From: Varroa destructor
Lineage: Eukaryota; Arthropoda; Arachnida; Mesostigmata; Varroidae
DNA: 64,000 nt
Reading direction: 5' to 3'
NCBI RefSeq assembly: GCF_002443255.2
Contig: NW_019211454.1
Coordinates: forward strand, 21,419,037-21,483,036
Positions 50,401 through 61,433 of this stretch are shown here, in pieces; within the stretch, counting starts at the first letter, position 1, and every line of letters begins with the position of its first letter. The notes under the pieces were generated by a model. It was given only the letters and a program-made list of their open reading frames with translations. It did not search any database and was not told the DNA's origin. The position numbers and the translations under genes were made by a program.

Positions 50401-53400
50401 AGAGAAATCAATAGATTGGTACATCAAGTTACGCTTACTAGAACGTCTTGATAAATATTTACCAGCTGAAAAGTGAAGTTTGCAGAGGTGGCATACATAT
50501 TTCGCTTTTTTGTCATAGCTGTCTTCATCATCATCAAGAAGAGGTTGTTGGGCGCCTACGGGCGATCTGGGATCCGTTGATTCCAAACCTTCTTGACCTG
50601 TAACAGTACGCCAAAATGTTATATATATATACCTTTTACTTCTTGGTTATTCGTAGAGAATCAGCTTTTTCATGATAGTACCAAATTTTAAGTCAAATTT
50701 ATTGAAGCTCCTGTAATACACAATAAGGTTAATTTGAGCACACTGTTTGAAATATGGCTCTGGGAAAAACATGACTAACTCCACTAAAAATATTTACATA
50801 CAAATGTGTTTGTTTCGCACATGACAAAACAAACTCAACACATACTTATTATCAAAGGGCAATTACTAAGCAAGGCCATTTTTTTTTCAAAATAAGTTTT
50901 TCCTGAAAAGAGGTAAAAAAACAAATTTACTTCGTTCATTGCGTACGACTAATAATCAACGTTATATGAATAAAATGGCTCTGAAGGGTTTTTTTATTTC
51001 GATGTTACTACATAATCCAGGTAACAAATAGGTACATGAATAAGATTGAAGATATTGACTAATAGACTAAAATGAATTTAGTTGCTTTCGAAGTTACCTA
51101 GAAGGACTTCAGAGTCACTGGATTCGGTTATTCGTAAGCCGGGTCCGGCTGTCCCCGCTTGCGTGCCTCCTCGATTAAGTCCCATGTGAGATTCCTGCCC
51201 GGACGAGCTACCTTGCCCACCGGGTCTTACATAATATACTACTAAACCGTTAAGTAGGTCCTGGGAAATCCGACTAGCCTCCTTACGAGCCTCCTCCTCG
51301 GAAGGGCCTTCTTCAAGCTCCTCGGCACACTCATACTCAAGAATTGTTTCAAATTCGGGCATCACGGCTACAAGTAAAATACCGATATTGCAAAGACGAC
51401 ATGCAAAATCTAAGTTATCATTAACAATTACAAGTTATTATTACTAATTAATAGGGGGATTGCATGAAAAGTAAGTTACCTACTAACACTAATACACAAT
51501 TATGTAGCTTACTTTTCATAAAAGTAGGATTAAATTTCGCTTCGAGTGTTACAACTGAAAAAATATCAATAAAATCGATACATATAATAAATCTCTGAAC
51601 TTTGAACTGTGCGCGTTGTTTGAACGGTATACCTAAAAGTATTCTTCCCCTTCTCAGAATTGTTCACCGTCTTTGGGTTTTACTGTTACTTATTCGTCTT
51701 GAATACTTGGCATCCTTTTGTTATATAGACAATACCCTTTGCTAAAATAATTCCTGATTGCTTTTTCTAATCGTCAAAACCTTGGGTGCTTCAAGAGCAA
51801 TGATCAAAGCGTAAACACAGGCTTTTTCTTGTAATCGCGTTCCTGCTATTTGGGTCTGATCATTTCGAATGCTAATTCTATTTAGGTAACCCTTCATAGG
51901 CAAGTTCATAACACTAATGAGCCCTATGCAATTTGGTTCGGTTCGTGAAGTCAACTACCCGATTAGAACTAATATTATCTGGTTATAAGTGCGGGTTGAG
52001 CGCACACGGTCCAATACCTCCGTTTAAACTTTCACTGATCCTTTTGGTAGTACAGTCTACAAAGGACTTCTTTGAAACCTCCTACTAAGCCCAGTCGCCT
52101 CAGCAATCATTCCATTAAACTGGTTGTTTAAAAATCCTTTTTTTCACAATTCCTTTATTCGCAAATAATCTGAAATGAGCGCCTTTTTTCAATTTTTCAT
52201 AAGGGTTCACGCCATATGACATTTAACTTATCTGCGCAAGTACATTATTTGATGAATTTTACGCTAGGCAAGAATGGTGTCGCTTGATATCTAGCAAACT
52301 AATTTATAAGCGATTTCATTATCTAGCTAAGAAATTCTTACTCTAAATGGATAATTAGATTATCTGGCTTCCCTTTCGTTAATTGACACGGAGATATCCC
52401 TCGTGGAAAGCCATCGCCATATTACGGGATAAACTGAAGTTTCTTATTCATCACGGAGATACGAGTTCAAGTGGTGTGACTCCCGGCACAGTAGTAGTGG
52501 CTAGTCTTGCAACTGTGCTCAGTTGTATTACTTACGTTTTAGGACCACTTCTTGCTTGACAGGTTTATCACCATCTTCACTCTCAGTAACTTCCTTGACA
52601 ACGCGTAAAATCAAGGGCCTTGTTGTACCACCCTGACCACCTACACAAAAAAAACACCAACAAAACTTTATAACAACAAAATATATATACTAGACAAAGA
52701 CGTTTTTAACCTTAATATACTATTTTCTCCAACCCCAACAATCGCGCGCTTCTTCAGTTAATTTCTATAGGCTTATTCCGACGCCCGATGCGTCAAAGTT
52801 ATAAGCAGCATAATTTTCCCTTTTTGATTTATTTTATAAATTTATATGTAGCTTAGTATCTAAATTTCAACTCTAACAAATATACACACCGGGGTCTTAT
52901 CCTGTTTTTGTACGGACACGTCTTATATGTCGCAAAATGAGAATTCGATTTACAAAATGCTGTGATTTAAAACGGTTGATGAATAACCGTAAACTTAATT
53001 AACATATATCAAATAGGTAGTGCGTCACGTAAGTTATGATGACATAATGGTGTTCCCCTATAAGCAGTAGTTTGCTTTTGTCAAAACAAATTCTTTAAGG
53101 GTTGTACCGTAGAATCACTTCGTCTCACTTCTCCCTTAGAGACCTTGTGACATAATCATACATAATCGCCAAATTATTCACTATAGCATAACTTGGCTGA
53201 AATAACTACAATAAGACAATAAACATATACTACTTAATTAAATTGTTCTAATATTAAAAATACTCATTTTTCATCAAAACGCTTTCATTTTAATATGCAT
53301 TATATGAGATTGTCGCGACACTTTGCAGTGATGTAGAATTAATGTATGTGATAAAATACTAGTATTATTACTACCATTATATTATTAAAAGCGAAAAAAC

Positions 53401-53951
53401 TGGCTTTCACCGACAGGTTGAGTCTATTTTTTGCACTATGATCGATGCCAATTGACGGGTCAGTAACATCTGTGTATACATAAAAGGGCGTTAGCAATGA
53501 TTGACCCAAATCATCGGTTAAGTATCTTCCCACTAGAAAAATACAAGGTGGTGAGTGGTACCTTTTGCAGTCTGCGCTTATTATGAACTTTCTTAGCAAA
53601 CAAAAAAAGAAGCGCCTATATTTTTGACTCGTTTCTTGTTTGTTTGTGTATTAGCGCTTTTTTGTTTCTATCGATACGAGTTTTCCACGTTTGCAACTAG
53701 GAAGTAACACATATAGCACAAAACTTACTTCTAGTTATGACAGGGGCAGCGGTAACTGGTTTGTCGTGATGATGTTGAACTCCCTCAGGTTCGGGTGTAT
53801 TATGGAACTCTATATCTTCATAATCATCGTAGTCCTCATCTCCATAGTCGTTCTCTGTATTGGAGGTCAGACGGTCTGCAACTGATGACCCGTGAGGATC
53901 TACAGCACCGCCGCTGGTGCCAGCACTTGTGCTAGTTCCCGCTGTCTCCAT
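47488..53951 (-). CDS. Six-finger C2H2 zinc-finger protein, 8 coding exons
   Basis: Spliced gene, probably a nuclear DNA-binding regulator. Coding exons, 5' to 3' on the minus strand: 53951-53729, 53532-53411, 52641-52536, 51367-51098, 50597-50463, 48899-48754, 48384-48226, 47667-47488. They total 1341 bases, 447 codons including TGA, and all phases agree (1,0,1,1,1,0,0). Residues 1-271 are low in complexity and acidic, with a DYGDEDYDDYEDIEF patch near 35-49, a glutamate-rich stretch near 157-180 and a DDDED run near 262-266. Six fingers follow, with zinc ligands C276/C279/H292/H297, C305/C308/H321/H325, C333/C336/H349/H353, C360/C363/H376/H380, C388/C391/H404/H408 and C416/C419/H432/H437. 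Linkers such as HKGVKPYKC and HAGNKPFQC are of the classic type. Finger 1 has His where a core Leu is usual. The start is the first ATG of the first coding exon; 5' UTR exons were not found. I do not recognise the orthologue. Gene and frame are certain, exon 2 is less so. Confidence 0.9.
47668..48225 (-). other. GC-AG intron between zinc fingers 4 and 5
   Basis: Minus-strand exon 48384-48226 must end after TTC CAG (phase 0), because the next exon opens with TGC, the first zinc-binding Cys of finger 5, after a TTTTTTAG acceptor. The intron then begins GCATGT, a GC donor. It keeps CAG before the junction and G and T at intron positions 5 and 6, typical of GC-AG introns. The nearest GT lies 4 bases further in and would shift the frame. 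Confidence 0.8.
48900..50462 (-). other. Largest intron of the zinc-finger gene
   Basis: This 1563-base intron splits finger 1 between its Cys pair and its His pair. It contains a C-rich run at 50195-50214 (G-rich on the transcribed sense) and small TAG repeats near 49410-49430. I see no other coding exon in it. The remaining introns of the gene (53533-53728, 52642-53410, 51368-52535, 50598-51097, 48385-48753) are AT-rich and featureless to my eye. Confidence 0.7.
53411..53532 (-). CDS. Phase-bridging second coding exon of the zinc-finger gene
   Basis: The first coding exon ends in phase 1 (...ACT AGA A|GTAAGT), but the exon at 52641 must be entered in phase 0. A 122-base exon here resolves this. 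It follows a TTTTTCTAG acceptor, supplies two bases to complete the split codon, adds 40 open codons (GRYLTDDLGQ... to ...NRLNLS) and leaves in phase 0 at TCG|GTGAAA. The donor is only moderate; an earlier TAT|GTATAC would also be phase 0. The peptide has no recognised domain. This is inferred from frame logic, not from similarity. Confidence 0.6.
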
Positions 53952-56900
53952 ATGGCTCGATATTGAGGAATGACCTAACGGCCTGCACGGTTTCGATTAA
54001 TCAGCTAGGTATTACTTTTTAAGTTTTAGTTTAAAAGAAGCCAATTTTTAGGGATTTCACGCTTAAGGCCTGATCGATGGTAGCTTAAAAGCCTTGCGAA
54101 TTATCTGGAAAAGTCGTCAACGACTAACAGAAGTTGCGAGAGTCCTGTTACTGATTTCTTATATTAGTAAATTGTGTACATTAGTACAGTAAGTAAAAAA
54201 ATGTAAACTATACATTTTTATTATATTTTATTTGTCAACAACCACCATGGCTTTATTTTTCCAACAATATTACACAATAATTGAATATTCGACCATACAC
54301 ATATGAAAAATTGACCCGATAAGAGAAGTTACTTAAAATATAATTAATTCAATTATATCCTCGTTAACTTTTTTTCAGGCGTTGCAGGGTAACAATTATG
54401 GAACATGGTTTACCAGTGTTTCTATTTAAAGTTATTTAGCCATAAAAATAAACAATTACAACACAATGGAAACAACACCGTATGATACAATGTTAATGAT
54501 TTTTTTCCAGCTAGGCTCGCAATTATTTTTTTTTGCACCATCGCAATGCCTAACGCATTTCATAGCGTATCCGTTTCATGGCTGCTGTTTATGTTTAGGT
54601 ACTACTGTCCGGCAGTATGCAACCCGGCAAAGCACAATTGGCAAGGCGTACGATTCAGTATTTTTGAATTGACTCGTAAGTAGCGTCTTACCGTCTATAT
54701 AGGTGATGTTCAAAGGTGTTATAGGTGTTCATAAAATTTCGCCAAGCAAATTAACAACAGTTAATATTGATTAATCTATAGACAAAATATTTGTAGTGAA
54801 GGCATTGTATAGTTTATTGGTTATTGTTGCATCCATCTATTCATCCTCCACCAGAAAATCATGTTCAGTGATCTAAAGGTCTGGTCACAACAGCGCGACA
54901 AAATGTTCATTCGTACTAATGTTCTGCCCTTCTACCGATCAATTAAAAACCATCGTCAATTTAAGCCTTGCGCCACGCCGCCGCTGAAAGAATGGGCAGT
55001 CAATTGCATTCAATGTGTAAATGTCGGGGATCCCAATAGCGATCAATGCATTTATTTGAGTAATGAAAGCGCGTTCCAACGCGATGGTTCTACGATGGAT
55101 GATTCCTTCATGAATGAATGGACGCTCAACACACGGTCCTGGTTTCTATTGCTGTGACTTAATGAATGCGTTCAATGCGTTCATTTGGCACCGTGAATGA
55201 ACTGAAGACCACTACTTCACAACATTCGAATCTTCCTAGAACTGTGCTAGTCTTTAGAAAATTAGAGAACTCACCAGAACCCGGCTAGAATAACGCAGAC
55301 CTCGACACTATTCAAGATATATCACAAAAATTTGCTTGGCCTGAAATCGCCTCAACCCAGATGTCAACAACCACATTAAGGCGCGGAACAACTATAGAGC
55401 TTGTGGTCAGTGTAGCTGCCGCCACCTGATAAACTATAGTAACCATTATAAAATGGATACCAGTTGTATTTTTAAAGAGTGGCAAGGGCGTTGTCGTTAC
55501 TTTAAATTAAGAAACGTTACTGTAACAGTAACCTGAAGTTGGATAACATACATAGAACTGTCCGTAGCCATAGTCCGTTCCTTCGTAGATCCGCTTATTA
55601 ACAATCTTCTGCTCGGGACGGCTGCGGAGGTAAAAATAGTAAGCGGGAAACTTCAACAGCTTAATTGGTTGCAAATTTATGGTGAAATGTTATAACTATT
55701 TAAACATATTAACTCAGGAAAAGACCATTAATTAGACTTAATTCGACGTTACGATATGTCTGCTTGAGGCAACCTTAGACCTCGTATCGGGCGTAAGACT
55801 CGAAACATGCACACCTGTAACTCAGTTCTCGAGTAACGCTGGATCTCTTTCGCAGATCCGTATCTGGACTAATGGCAGAGAATGACAATGATAATGAAGG
55901 TTAATATGCTTATAAAAACTCGTCGGGTAGCTAAGAGACCTTTGGACCTGAAGAAGCATTGGACGGGCAGATTTTGAGATCGACGTACATGTTAATTTAG
56001 GCCGACAGGTTATTGGTGTAAAGGTAACCCGTATTTTCTTATCCTAAATTACAACATTTTCTCATACAAGCAAGCGAGTTAAATATGTAATATTAATAGG
56101 GCCATAGAGTTTCACAATAGTGGCAGTACCGGCCGCTTCTCGCATGGTATTGGGGCAGTATCTGCGAATTCTCACCCGATGGTGGACCAATAAATACTAG
56201 GTTTCAATTTTTTTGCGTCTAATTAAAAGCCACTTCCACAAACCACATGAGACAAAAAAATAGAAGTGGAATGCCTACTGTAGCATAATGATAATATTGA
56301 TTGTTGTAGCATAATGATAATATTGATTGTGTAAGAAGTATTAATATTGAACTACTAGCCCAGGTTAATACTGATAAAAATAACCACATTTCACACGCCG
56401 TAATTTTTACAACAGGCAAGGTTTTATTTTTATGCAGGTTGTATAAAGAATAACGGTCAACTTACGTATAATTTTTTCGATTTTTGTATTTTATTTTTAT
56501 CCACGTGCTCTGTGGAATTCACTATAGCTTAAACGCAGAAAATTTAAAATCCTATACTGGTCCCGATGTCGACTATCATGCGGCCGGCACTGCGACGATC
56601 GCGAGTTTGCCTATCATAGCGAGCATTATCGATAGGTAGGTTAGGCACTCCATCAGACTGGTGGCTCGCAGTTCGAAACCAAATGCGTCTACGCCGTACA
56701 CCACTACGTGCCATACGGCCAGCATGCGACCAAACTAATGCGGAGACTCACCAGCCCGGCGCAGTTCTCAGATTCGAAAATACTATTGAATTAATAAATA
56801 GTACATATCGATTCATACATCTTTTAGTTAAATTTCATCACAGACGAACAAAGCACATGAAATATCAAACGCGGGATGGAACGGATCTGAGCTAAGAAAA

Positions 56901-56953
56901 CAACAGACAGTCAGATACAATTTTGTACTCAACCAAGTACCTACACATCTATA
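53952..56953. other. 5' flank of the zinc-finger gene
   Basis: Presumed site of its promoter and any 5' UTR exons, not identified. It holds a 98-codon plus-strand frame at 54861-55157 without recognised motifs, with repeated GCGTTC/GAATGA words around 55040-55195. It also holds the 26-base tandem duplication at 56279-56330 and a GC-richer patch at 56570-56770 containing TATCGATA at 56627. Confidence 0.4.
56279..56330. repeat. Tandem duplication, 26-base unit x2
   Basis: Two identical adjacent copies, each beginning TGTAGCATAATG. Confidence 0.92.
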
Positions 56954-57457
56954 CTACCACAGATGCAACGTTTTACATTTTTTTTCAGCAATTCTGCTGA
57001 AAAAAAACCTAAACTTACGCCGCGCTACTCTCGTTATAGGTCCCAAAATACGATCTATCATTCCGCACCCTAGAGTACTCAAAAGGGCTAAACCTCCCAG
57101 ATGCTGTACATCTCCGCTAAAACAGTCCCCGTTGAGCCTTCCGTGTACGCAGCTGTTAGAAAGTACCAATTCTGTTGAATACGGGAGATGTGCGTTTGGT
57201 CCCTTAAACTTCGAACACCGAGTCACCACAACTTTTGTTATCTCAAGGGAATAAGCCACAAAGCTAATGTAGAAGCGCTTTAATACATGTTCTATAGTTC
57301 TTTGAATCCCTGCGTGTTCGGAGTGGCAAACCGCAATTGCAGCTTTTACTCGCGCAATTCGCAACAGCGCAATGTTCTCTCTGACACGTCCAGGATTTAG
57401 CGCTGGGATCCTTAACTTCAAAGCGCCTATTGCAAACATAGACGCTTCGCTACGCAC
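56954..57457 (-). mobile_element. Non-LTR retrotransposon (LINE) ORF2 tail, decayed
   Basis: A 167-codon open stretch on the minus strand reads LKLRIPALNPGRVRENIALL, then EHAGIQRTIEHVLKRF, then YSLEITKVV. Tick and mite I/Jockey-type LINEs end their RNase H region with LxLRIPPGLxRRxAxLLxRI, a C/H knuckle of the type CEHCGVQETIEHVLCECP, and a Leu-rich tail. Order and spacing match, but the knuckle cysteines are mostly lost (EHAGIQ for EHCGVQ, KRF for CECP). The frame carries on into FFFS near the end. It is a non-functional fragment; no poly(A) tail or target duplication was located. The length alone is not beyond chance; the motif series is the evidence. Confidence 0.5.
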
Positions 57458-60400
57458 GCCCGTTAATTATCGACGGCTTGATTTCAGCTTATTTTCAAGC
57501 GTTGCCTTACTCACGTGCAAGCTTCCCAATAAGCGTTGCCTTACTCACGTGCAAGCTTCCCAATCGCTGTGAAGTCATGCTACAGCGCTGGTTCACCGTG
57601 TTCCCGAGGTAAACGCGTACAAAATTTCACGACCTCCTCAGATTCAGGAGAGGAGGCTCTTCCCTCCTCGAATATGCGAGCTTTGACTCCTCCGATGTTA
57701 CTTCGCGCCCACAGCGTCTCCAAACCGGATGTAAAAACTGAGTTTAAACCGCCCTAATGCATCCAGCCATAAACGAACTCTCTCTTCAAGGCCCTGACCC
57801 ATTACCCAGGTTTCTAGCAGCCAATAAATCACAGTTTCGTTGGCAACGAAGTTCTCTCTACCTACTGTTAAAATTTCCACTACGTTCTGTGGTAGGGCAA
57901 TCACTTCGTATCAACAACTAGCTTTTTGACAATTCGGTTTCACTAATTTGTCCTTGTTACCAATTGTGGTGACGATGCACTGGTAGCGGCACAAACATGA
58001 TCTATTCGCTGTACACTTCGTTTTTATATATTGATATCCACGGAAAACTTACGACTTAATACATTCCGTAGAACGTATAAACGTTCCGAGGTTAAATCTC
58101 TTGTAAACTATTGATTAACTGTTAGTAAAAAATTGTTAGTTAAAACGCAAGCTTTAATATAACTTGGACAGAAATTTTTGTACGTAATCAACAGCGAACA
58201 TGCTAATGGCTAGATTGATAGATAGAAATTGCTCCATTAAGTACTACCGTTCGTAGAGTTCTCTTTAAATTGACTACACATTCATGAGCAACGGGTTGAT
58301 TTGCAGTGCTTAAAAATTCTAACGTAAAATTTTCTGGTTGTCGTGTAATAACCACAGCATTATATTATTGCTGATTATCTTCAATTTTGAGAATATCACA
58401 CTATTTCGATAATTGTTGTAGTTAAAGTATTTTTCGTTTTTATTTTCGGGGAAAAGCTACAAATATCACAAATAACACCACACGTTTATCGTAATCAAGA
58501 GGTTTGCGGATCAAATATATCGATACGAAATACGGGCAGTCGACACTAAATAGAATAAATCAAAGGCAGCCATTTATTGCTGACATATTCCATTTGTTAC
58601 TAGAACGTTACCCAATAATTTCTAGGCTATTCTATTACTACTAAAATTGTGGTGTAGGATAGATTTCATCTTGGTAAGCTAAAAAATTGTTTTAAGGATA
58701 ATCAATCGGATCCTGATCCCACACTGCGTCTCTGACAATTTCTACCTGGCCACAAGAAATTAATCCCTTTGCTCTAGAAAACCGTTTTGAATGGTATAAA
58801 CTTGTTTACCAAAACTTTTACTTACATTAGATTACTTATAACGAAGCGAACTTTTTATACGATCTTTTTGCAGTTTCTTTAGTAATCTAATAATAAGAGG
58901 AGAGCTTTTATTTCATATCTACTTGCCTTCCCAACATTCGAGTTCCGAGTCGGGTAGAATTCCAAACAAGCATAATAATAGCAAATAACAATTGTTTTCA
59001 TAAACGTTTTACCATTTAAATAAAAAATAGTAGAAATGTATCTGGTGATGATTGTTTCGCTCTATAAATAGCTGTGATTTAGTTTAAAAATCAGATATTT
59101 GTATACAATGTACACACACACACAGTAAGTAAAGAGAAGGATATCTACCTAAACTTCGAAGCAGATTAAGAGCAGTCCGTCGTAGTCACTCTTTATTGTT
59201 ATGAAACGCGGTAACGTGATCACGTCGTTTTTCTAAACAGAAAAGAGGTTAATGTTAGTGTCTTAATAAATACAATATAATTTGACCGTTAGTAAAATAA
59301 CTTCCGTTTTGTTGTTGAAACGTATGATTTTTCATATTTCAGAAGTTTACTAGATGTTCTCAGATATGATTTACTGAGTTAAAAGAAGGATATTGAGACA
59401 ATCGGTATTGGCGGATAATTATAACCAATCGGCCTCTGATTTCACATGCTACACTAACTGGTATCCTGACTGCTTCATAGGCATATGAAAGTAGCCCGTG
59501 TTCAGCGTCAACAGATTCATAGACTTCTCGAATGCCTCAGATTTCTTGAGTTATCTCGAAAATACGAAATCACGCAAAGCGTTAGAGACTAAAAGTGGTC
59601 CAGATTCACTCACAGTGGGGCTTGCCAATGAAAATAAGCGGCACGTACAAAAGATCATTTGCAATACTCGCGGATTCAATTCTGTACTACACAAGCGCCT
59701 CTAGGGTCACCGCGAGTATAATCGAAACCAGGGGTTATTGGGGTGCTCTCTAGGAGTTCGAAAAACTAGGTCAGTGCCGATTTATGTTACGTTGGCGCTT
59801 AACAGTTATTTTCTAACAGTACGTATTAGATTGAAACTTCAGTAATGGCTCCTTTGCTTTGTTATATTTTCATGAATTGCTTAGTTTTATATACCGTTCG
59901 AAAATATTTTCTATTGTAGTTTCATTATGCTCTGAGCAGAATTTTTTATTGAACTAGGGCTTCAAAGATGGAAGTTTTAAATGAGAACAAAAAGGTGCGC
60001 TTTTTTTTGTCAAGGTTAAAAGTTATAGCATGGCACGAGTTATAAAGGGCACGCATTAGCACACATTGTGAACTGTAAACAAATAGAAACCGTTGATAGG
60101 TAGAAGCATGATTACTGCTTAGCGCCTGGTTTAATTACAATTTCAGCGGAATGTCGATTACAGCCTCCCCATGCTGTATTCTCCCCACCATAGAGTATTT
60201 GGTTTCTAAATTCTTGTACTTGTTTTGCGACTTGTTGAAAAATCAGAATTTCAGAGTCGGCGTTTAGCTTTGGTTTCCACAAGTATTGGTATTCGATGCC
60301 GCCAAGCTCATCGACGCCAGCCGATTCCTTTATCTCTCGCTCTCCCTCTCTTTATATTTTCCGTTTGTGAATATCTGCTCCTTTCAGTATCCAGCCGTAT

Positions 60401-61433
60401 CGTAGTGTTGTCATCAACGCTTTTGTGCTTTCCACAGGCCGTGTTTTCAGATCTTGAATAACCGGTTGGGTCGCTGTTGTCACTGTCCTTAAAGTCGAGG
60501 CTCTTTGTAAACTTGATTTCGCTAATGGTGCGCAAAACGTGCTAAAGTTTTCTTTGGAAAGGATAATAGTGTAGTGAACTATCTGGTGCGCCTTAAAACG
60601 CTTAGTATATTTTATTTCATTTGGATACTTACTTTTTTCAGTGTTAAGCAAACTTTCAGAGCTTTTGTTATGAAACCAAAGTATTTGTTTAGGTTAGGTA
60701 TTTTCCTGTATGCCCATGCAATGACTTTGTGAAGTATTGTTACTGCTAGTTCAAGTTGTTCGTATCGCAGTTAATAGATTAGAATATATCACATTACCCA
60801 ATTTCATAAAACTTAAGTTGCTCTACAATGGTTGTGAAAAACAGAATATGATAGACTCCGACTTAAGACGAAATGTAGCTTGATTCAATTTTTGAGTAAG
60901 TCAAAATCGAGCAAGTGATGTTGAGGTTTAATCAGTATAATTGATCCGTCAATAGTACGCACCATTTCTACCATTGAAGTTTTGCAACAAGTACTACGGT
61001 AAATACGAGTAAACAAAATAAGCAAGTGTCAAGCATGATTCAATTTTTTTCGGATATGAGTCTCCGTCAAAAGAATTTTTTACAGGTTCTAAACCGTGTC
61101 CAACCCTCAGTCTTCAGTGACAACTTCCAACAGTGGACTCACATCAAGTATATTATTGAAATATAGTATGTAAACATACACGAGCAATTGGAAAAGAGCA
61201 CCAACAGCACCAGCTGATCGCGGTTTCAGCTATCTTAGGAGTATGGTATTTACCGGTGTAATAATGTAGTCAGAATAATTTTTGATCGGTAACGCGAGGT
61301 CGCACTATAGCTCTATTTTACAATGCGTATCGAATTTGTGGACGCGGAAGAACTGATTGTGTTCGGTTGATGACTCTGAGTTTAGGTGTGAGGTGTTGTA
61401 AGCACGAGTTTTTTTGTCCACCGAGAGCAGAAA
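57458..61433. other. Interval between the LINE tail and the RNF4-like gene
   Basis: The first 450 bases (57458-57905) are GC-richer, open in several frames and may belong to the LINE. A 34-base tandem duplication lies at 57497-57564 and a short CA repeat at 59110-59125. A CTCT-rich patch lies at 60334-60358. The promoter of the RNF4-like gene should lie just left of 61434; no clear TATA box was seen. Confidence 0.4.
57497..57564. repeat. Tandem duplication, 34-base unit x2
   Basis: Identical units at 57497-57530 and 57531-57564, each with a CACGTG E-box and an AAGCTT palindrome. Perfect identity suggests a recent duplication. Confidence 0.93.

Noticed and set aside
54861..55157. 98-codon plus-strand frame with many charged residues
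   Set aside because: No recognised motif, no splice partners, and the length is within chance; the local GAATGA/GCGTTC words suggest repeat-derived sequence instead.
56627..56634. TATCGATA (DRE-like promoter motif)
   Set aside because: The same 8-mer also occurs near 53669 and 58519 and is expected about once per 64 kb, so it is not evidence of a promoter by itself.
56570..56680. tRNA-like B-box (GTTCGAAAC) near 56668
   Set aside because: No A-box, no anticodon arm and no pairing acceptor stem could be drawn around it.
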